Source of the DNA: Streptomyces sp. BK208
GTDB lineage: Bacteria > Actinomycetota > Actinomycetes > Streptomycetales > Streptomycetaceae
Reading direction: 5' to 3'
NCBI RefSeq assembly: GCF_004364245.1
Contig: NZ_SOAV01000001.1
Span: 124,001 to 188,000 of the forward strand
Length of the DNA stretch: 64,000 nt
Below the pieces are notes generated by a model, which did not search any database, was not told the DNA's origin, and worked only from the letters and a program-made list of their open reading frames with translations. Positions 61,102 through 64,000 of this stretch are shown piece after piece. Position numbers and translations under genes: made by a program. Numbering within the stretch: position 1 is the stretch's first letter; each line of letters starts with the position of its first letter.

Positions 61102-61140
61102 CGGCGGCCCGCCGTCACCCCGGTCGCACGTCGGCGAAGT

Positions 61141-61166
61141 CGCCGCGCACGGCGCCGTGCGCGGCG
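61141..61166. terminator. 26-bp perfect palindrome, probable terminator
   Basis: CGCCGCGCACGGC and its exact mirror complement read without a spacer, 40 bases after the TetR stop and 130 before the stop of the convergent SGNH hydrolase gene. A hairpin with a CGCC-type turn would be very stable in either transcript. Confidence 0.7.
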
Positions 61167-61295
61167 GGGGACGGCTCGTCCGGGGCGACGTCGCCCCACG
61201 GCGCCGACGCCCGGGCCGGGGCGCACCCACCGTCTGCGTGATCCGGTCGCCGACGCCCTTCGTCCGTCCGGGAGTTCATGACCCGGGGCCGATAT

Positions 61296-62624
61296 TCACC
61301 GACGGGCCGAAGCCGCCAGCATCGGGAGCGAGACGATGTCGGCGAGGGCCTGCTGGCCCGCGATGTTCGCATGGACACCGTCGCCGGTGTCGTAGGGCGG
61401 GTTGATGCTGTTCGGCCGCACGGGGTCCTCGAGCACCTGGTCGAAGGGGAGGATCCCGTCGCAGGTGCCGCCGCAGCTGTTCCACTTCGAGACGAAGGTG
61501 CCGACGGCGTGCCGGTCGCGGTTGTGCTGGTCGGTGTAGCCCGGGCGGGGGGTGATGGGCGTGACGTACACCTTGATGCCCGCGGCCCTCAGGCGCTGGA
61601 AGACCTCACGGTAGCTCGCCTCGATCCGCGCGGCGTCGCAGCCGGCCGGGAGGTCGTTGGTCCCGTAGTAGTAGAGGACGCCCGTGACCCCGTGCAGGGA
61701 GAGGACGTCGCGCTCCAGCCGGGCGGCGGCGTCGAGGCCGCGGACGGACGCGCCGGTGTCCGGGCAGGTAGCGGCGCTGGTGGTGCCGCCGATGCCGGCG
61801 TTGGCGACGGCGAACTGCCGGGCGGGGGGCAGTTCCGAGGTGATCCGCCGGGCGAGGTCGTCGGTCCACCGCAGGTCGGCGCCCGGGCGGCTGCAGCCCG
61901 GCCCGCAGTCCGTCGACCCGGTTCCGTCGACGACCGAGCTGCCGTAGGCGACGAGGCTCCCCCGCAGGCCCGGGTTGCGCACGTCGACGGCGCTGACCAG
62001 GAGGGTGGAACCGGTCGTCTCGGTGAACGCGGTGCCGGTCCGGTCGGCGGTGTGGTCGCCCGAGCCGGGCGGGGTCAGGTAGTTGGTGCGGAAGGCGCTG
62101 TCGTGCCGCCCCGGAGCCACCGTGCCGGAGACGGAGAGCGACACCGCGATGTCGTCCTGGGCTCCGGTGCCGAGCGCGGTCGCATCGCTCCACACCTCGC
62201 TACCGGGAGGGACGACGACCCGGCGGCCGCCGTCGAACGTGACGGCACGCGGGCGGCCTTCCGTCGCGGCGTCCTCGCCGTCGCTGTGCGCCACGGTCGC
62301 CGCGTCCACGGTGAGCGGTGCCTCGCCGAAGGTGTTCTGAACGCGTATCCGGACCGCGTCACCTCCCTGGCTCAGGTGGGTGATCATGCGCACCGACTGG
62401 TCGCGCAGCGGGGTGGGGGCGAGGTTCTGCTGCGAGGCGGCCCAGGACGTGAACCAGGCGTTGCTCCCCGGCCGGCCGCCCGACTCGGCGCCCGCGGGGG
62501 CGGCGGCGGTGCTCGCGGAGGCGGCGAGGACGGAGGACGCCAGGGCGAGGGACAGGGCGGCCGCGGCACCTCCGGCCAGCGGGGCCCGGGCGGGGGCGAG
62601 TGCTCGGGCGAGGAGTCGGTGCAT
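61296..62624 (-). CDS. Secreted SGNH/GDSL hydrolase
   Basis: A 442-residue exported esterase-like protein. The Sec signal covers about 1-45 (LAGGAAAALSLALASSVLAA). The mature SGNH domain begins after a jelly-roll-like region (about 55-215): block I reads VAYGSSVVDG (S229 or S230 in place of GDS), then GIGG, YYGTND and DGVHANIAG. The nucleophile region therefore departs from GDSL but fits the subgroup with GSS. Likely removes acyl or acetyl groups from a polysaccharide or lipid outside the cell. ATG 62624 follows GGAAAGGCAGG. Confidence 0.9.
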   Translation of the reverse strand: MHRLLARALAPARAPLAGGAAAALSLALASSVLAASASTAAAPAGAESGGRPGSNAWFTSWAASQQNLAPTPLRDQSVRMITHLSQGGDAVRIRVQNTFGEAPLTVDAATVAHSDGEDAATEGRPRAVTFDGGRRVVVPPGSEVWSDATALGTGAQDDIAVSLSVSGTVAPGRHDSAFRTNYLTPPGSGDHTADRTGTAFTETTGSTLLVSAVDVRNPGLRGSLVAYGSSVVDGTGSTDCGPGCSRPGADLRWTDDLARRITSELPPARQFAVANAGIGGTTSAATCPDTGASVRGLDAAARLERDVLSLHGVTGVLYYYGTNDLPAGCDAARIEASYREVFQRLRAAGIKVYVTPITPRPGYTDQHNRDRHAVGTFVSKWNSCGGTCDGILPFDQVLEDPVRPNSINPPYDTGDGVHANIAGQQALADIVSLPMLAASARR

Positions 62625-63034
62625 CGGTGCCTGCCTTTCCGACGGGGCTGGGACGGGCGCAGGAGTGGATCCTCCCCGTCGGTCCCCCGCGTCACGCCAC
62701 TCGCGTCCCCGGCGCGCCCGCACCACACGCCCGACCCCGCTGCCTCCCGGACCCGTTGCACACCCCGCAACGCGCCGGTGCACTGGTCGTGGACGAGGCC
62801 CGGGACAGGCCGTGGACAGCGACCGACCTGCTGTGATGTGATCCCTGCGGCGGAACGACCCTGCCTGGCGCGGTCACCGGGCGAGTCCCGGGCGGCAAGT
62901 GAGGCGGGCCGCCCCCTGCGAGGCGGGGCCGCCCCCTCGGCCTGCCTCCGACGCCGGTACTGCCCGCCGGCCCGTCGCGCTGCGCCACGGCGAGCGGACG
63001 GGCCCGTCCCCCCAGGCACGAAAGTTCCGTACAC
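62625..63034. other. 410-bp divergent intergenic region
   Basis: It holds the promoters of the SGNH hydrolase and the PTS gene, but I cannot place them. A half-site resembling a DasR box (ACTGGTC at 62782) and a GC-rich direct repeat are present. No gene is convincing. Confidence 0.5.
62901..62937. repeat. 17/18-bp direct repeat, GC-rich
   Basis: GAGGCGGGCCGCCCCCT (62901-62917) recurs with one extra G at 62920-62937, a 19-base period, about 100 bp before the PTS gene. Each copy contains a GGCGG/CCGCC inverted pair and could fold. Confidence 0.6.
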
Positions 63035-64000
63035 ATGCAGAAGACCAAGGCCGCACTCTGGGAATTCCTCCAGGGGCTCGGCAAGACGTTCATGCTCCCG
63101 GTGGCCCTGCTCGCGTTCTGCGGCATCATGCTGGGCATCGGCTCCTCCCTGTCCAGCGACGCGGTCACTGACAACGTTGCCTTCCTGAAGGGTGAGGGCT
63201 TCCACCTCGTCTTCACCTGGATGGCCAACACCGGCCTGGTGGCCTTCACCTTCCTGCCCGTCCTGTTCGCGATGGCCATCCCGCTCGGTCTCGCCCGGGA
63301 GGACAAGGGCGTGGCCGCGTTCTCGGGTTTCGTCGGCTTCGTGGCCATGAACCTCGCGGTGAACTTCTATCTCACCGCCAAGGGCGTCGACTTCGAGGAC
63401 GAGAAGGCGATCGAGCACTACGGCATCGCCGACGTGCTGGGCGTGCAGTCCATCGACACGGGGCTGCTCGGCGCCGTGGCCGTCGGCATCGTCGTCAGCC
63501 TGCTGCACCGGCGCTTCCGCACCCAGCGGATGCCCGACGCGCTCGCCTTCTTCGGCGGACTGCGCTTCGTCCCGATCGTCTCGGCCCTGGTCCTGAGCGT
63601 GCTCGGTCTGCTCATCCCGCTTGTGTGGCCGACGTTCAACGGCTGGATCAACGCCGTGGGACGCGGCATCGGGCACACGGGCGTCTTCGGGCCGTTCTTC
63701 TTCGGCATGGGCGAAGTGCTGCTGCGCCCGATCGGCCTGCACCACATCCTCGTCGCCATGTTCCGCTTCACCGACGTCGGCGGTTCGGGAACCGTGTGCG
63801 GCGACCACGTCTCCGGCGCCCTGAACCTGTTCTACGCCCAGCTGGACTGCTCGGCCGCTCCCGGCAGCGCGGTCACCGACGCGACGCACTTCCTCTCCCA
63901 GGGCAAGATGGCGGCCTACCTCGGCGGCCTGCCGGGTGCCGCGCTCGCGATGTACCACTGCGCGAAGCGCCGTATGCGCCCGGAGATCAAGGCCCTGCTC
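63035..64000 (+). CDS. PTS glucose/maltose-family EIIC permease, MalX-like (partial)
   Basis: The first 322 residues; the frame is open at the right edge. FMLPVALLAFCGIMLGIGSS, FTFLPVLFAMAIPLGLARED, VQSIDTGLLGAVAVGIVVSL, DALAFFGGLRFVPIVSAL and RPIGLHHILVAMFRFTD match EIIC of the MalX/PtsG group closely. The membrane domain has about eight to ten helices, imports a sugar and hands it to EIIB for phosphorylation. In Streptomyces such EIIC proteins mainly serve N-acetylglucosamine, so that is a likely substrate. ATG 63035 has only a weak ribosome site; no better in-frame start is close. Confidence 0.93.
   Translation, partial: MQKTKAALWEFLQGLGKTFMLPVALLAFCGIMLGIGSSLSSDAVTDNVAFLKGEGFHLVFTWMANTGLVAFTFLPVLFAMAIPLGLAREDKGVAAFSGFVGFVAMNLAVNFYLTAKGVDFEDEKAIEHYGIADVLGVQSIDTGLLGAVAVGIVVSLLHRRFRTQRMPDALAFFGGLRFVPIVSALVLSVLGLLIPLVWPTFNGWINAVGRGIGHTGVFGPFFFGMGEVLLRPIGLHHILVAMFRFTDVGGSGTVCGDHVSGALNLFYAQLDCSAAPGSAVTDATHFLSQGKMAAYLGGLPGAALAMYHCAKRRMRPEIKALL

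Noticed and set aside
62782..62797. DasR box as an annotated regulatory site
   Set aside because: Only the left half matches; the right half is shifted and mismatched, so it is reported only as a low-interest observation.
1..64000. Mobile elements, CRISPR arrays, rRNA and tRNA genes
   Set aside because: No transposase, integrase, terminal inverted repeats, regular short-repeat arrays, or tRNA-like cloverleafs were recognised on reading either strand; a tool search could still find a missed tRNA.

Overview
The window looks like part of a Streptomyces chromosome. Evidence: very high GC with strong third-position G/C bias, many GTG and TTG starts, dense start/stop overlaps, and Streptomyces-type genes (CatR-CatA catalase pair, SpoIIAB/BldG/RsbU-type regulators, an ECF41 sigma factor, a SapA-like spore-associated protein, several HEAT, MerR and XRE regulators). 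I see no rRNA, tRNA, CRISPR array, insertion sequence or prophage. Identification rests on reading the sequence and remembered family features; no database search was run.

Left part (1-16271), mixed housekeeping and stress genes. A cut EF-hand gene, a coupled DUF2975 membrane protein plus small XRE regulator, and an Orn/Lys/Arg decarboxylase are on the minus strand. Then come an eroded hypothetical gene, a MOSC protein, a PAP2 phosphatase remnant, a cold-shock-domain protein and an ABC exporter. Positions 7955-10998 form a partner-switching island: two SpoIIAB/RsbW-like ATPases, a STAS anti-anti-sigma factor and a PAS-PP2C phosphatase preceded by a coupled 33-codon frame. A peroxide-defence block follows (catR divergent from catA, a hairpin, an ankyrin protein), then a quinone reductase divergent from an XRE regulator.

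Centre (16272-44457), the main feature: a 21-gene, one-direction exopolysaccharide locus. It encodes an initiating sugar-phosphate transferase, an AlgD-like GDP-mannose 6-dehydrogenase, three glycosyltransferases, two Wzz-like proteins whose cytoplasmic domains look like tyrosine kinases without a P-loop, an AsnB-type amidotransferase, a fused MDR/Gfo-Idh oxidoreductase, a heparinase II/III-type lyase, a beta-helix lipoprotein, a Wzy-like polymerase, a Wzx-like flippase, a pyruvyl transferase, and a sugar cassette (C-methyltransferase, RfbF-like nucleotidyltransferase, PIG-L deacetylase, epimerase, DUF4910 protein, RmlC-like epimerase, GSA-type aminotransferase). Thirteen junctions are 4-base start/stop overlaps, so much of the locus is probably translationally coupled. 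A strong hairpin closes it against a convergent PAP2 phosphatase. I infer an acidic, uronate-containing, possibly amidated and pyruvylated polymer; its structure cannot be read from the DNA.

Right part (44458-64000), small independent units: a DUF574 methyltransferase divergent from a HEAT / MerR-HEAT operon with a MerR-type 19-bp-spacer promoter; a methyltransferase; a SapA-like secreted protein; a toxin-antitoxin-like pair behind twin GGTACC sites; an ECF41 sigma factor; small membrane proteins; a DUF1838 protein; a GT2-TagF teichoic-acid-type polymerase; a DHFR-like reductase; homoserine dehydrogenase; a cupin/PmoA-like pair with a LacI-type operator; an alpha/beta hydrolase-TetR operon with a clear promoter and operator; a secreted SGNH hydrolase; and the start of a MalX-like PTS EIIC gene cut by the right edge.
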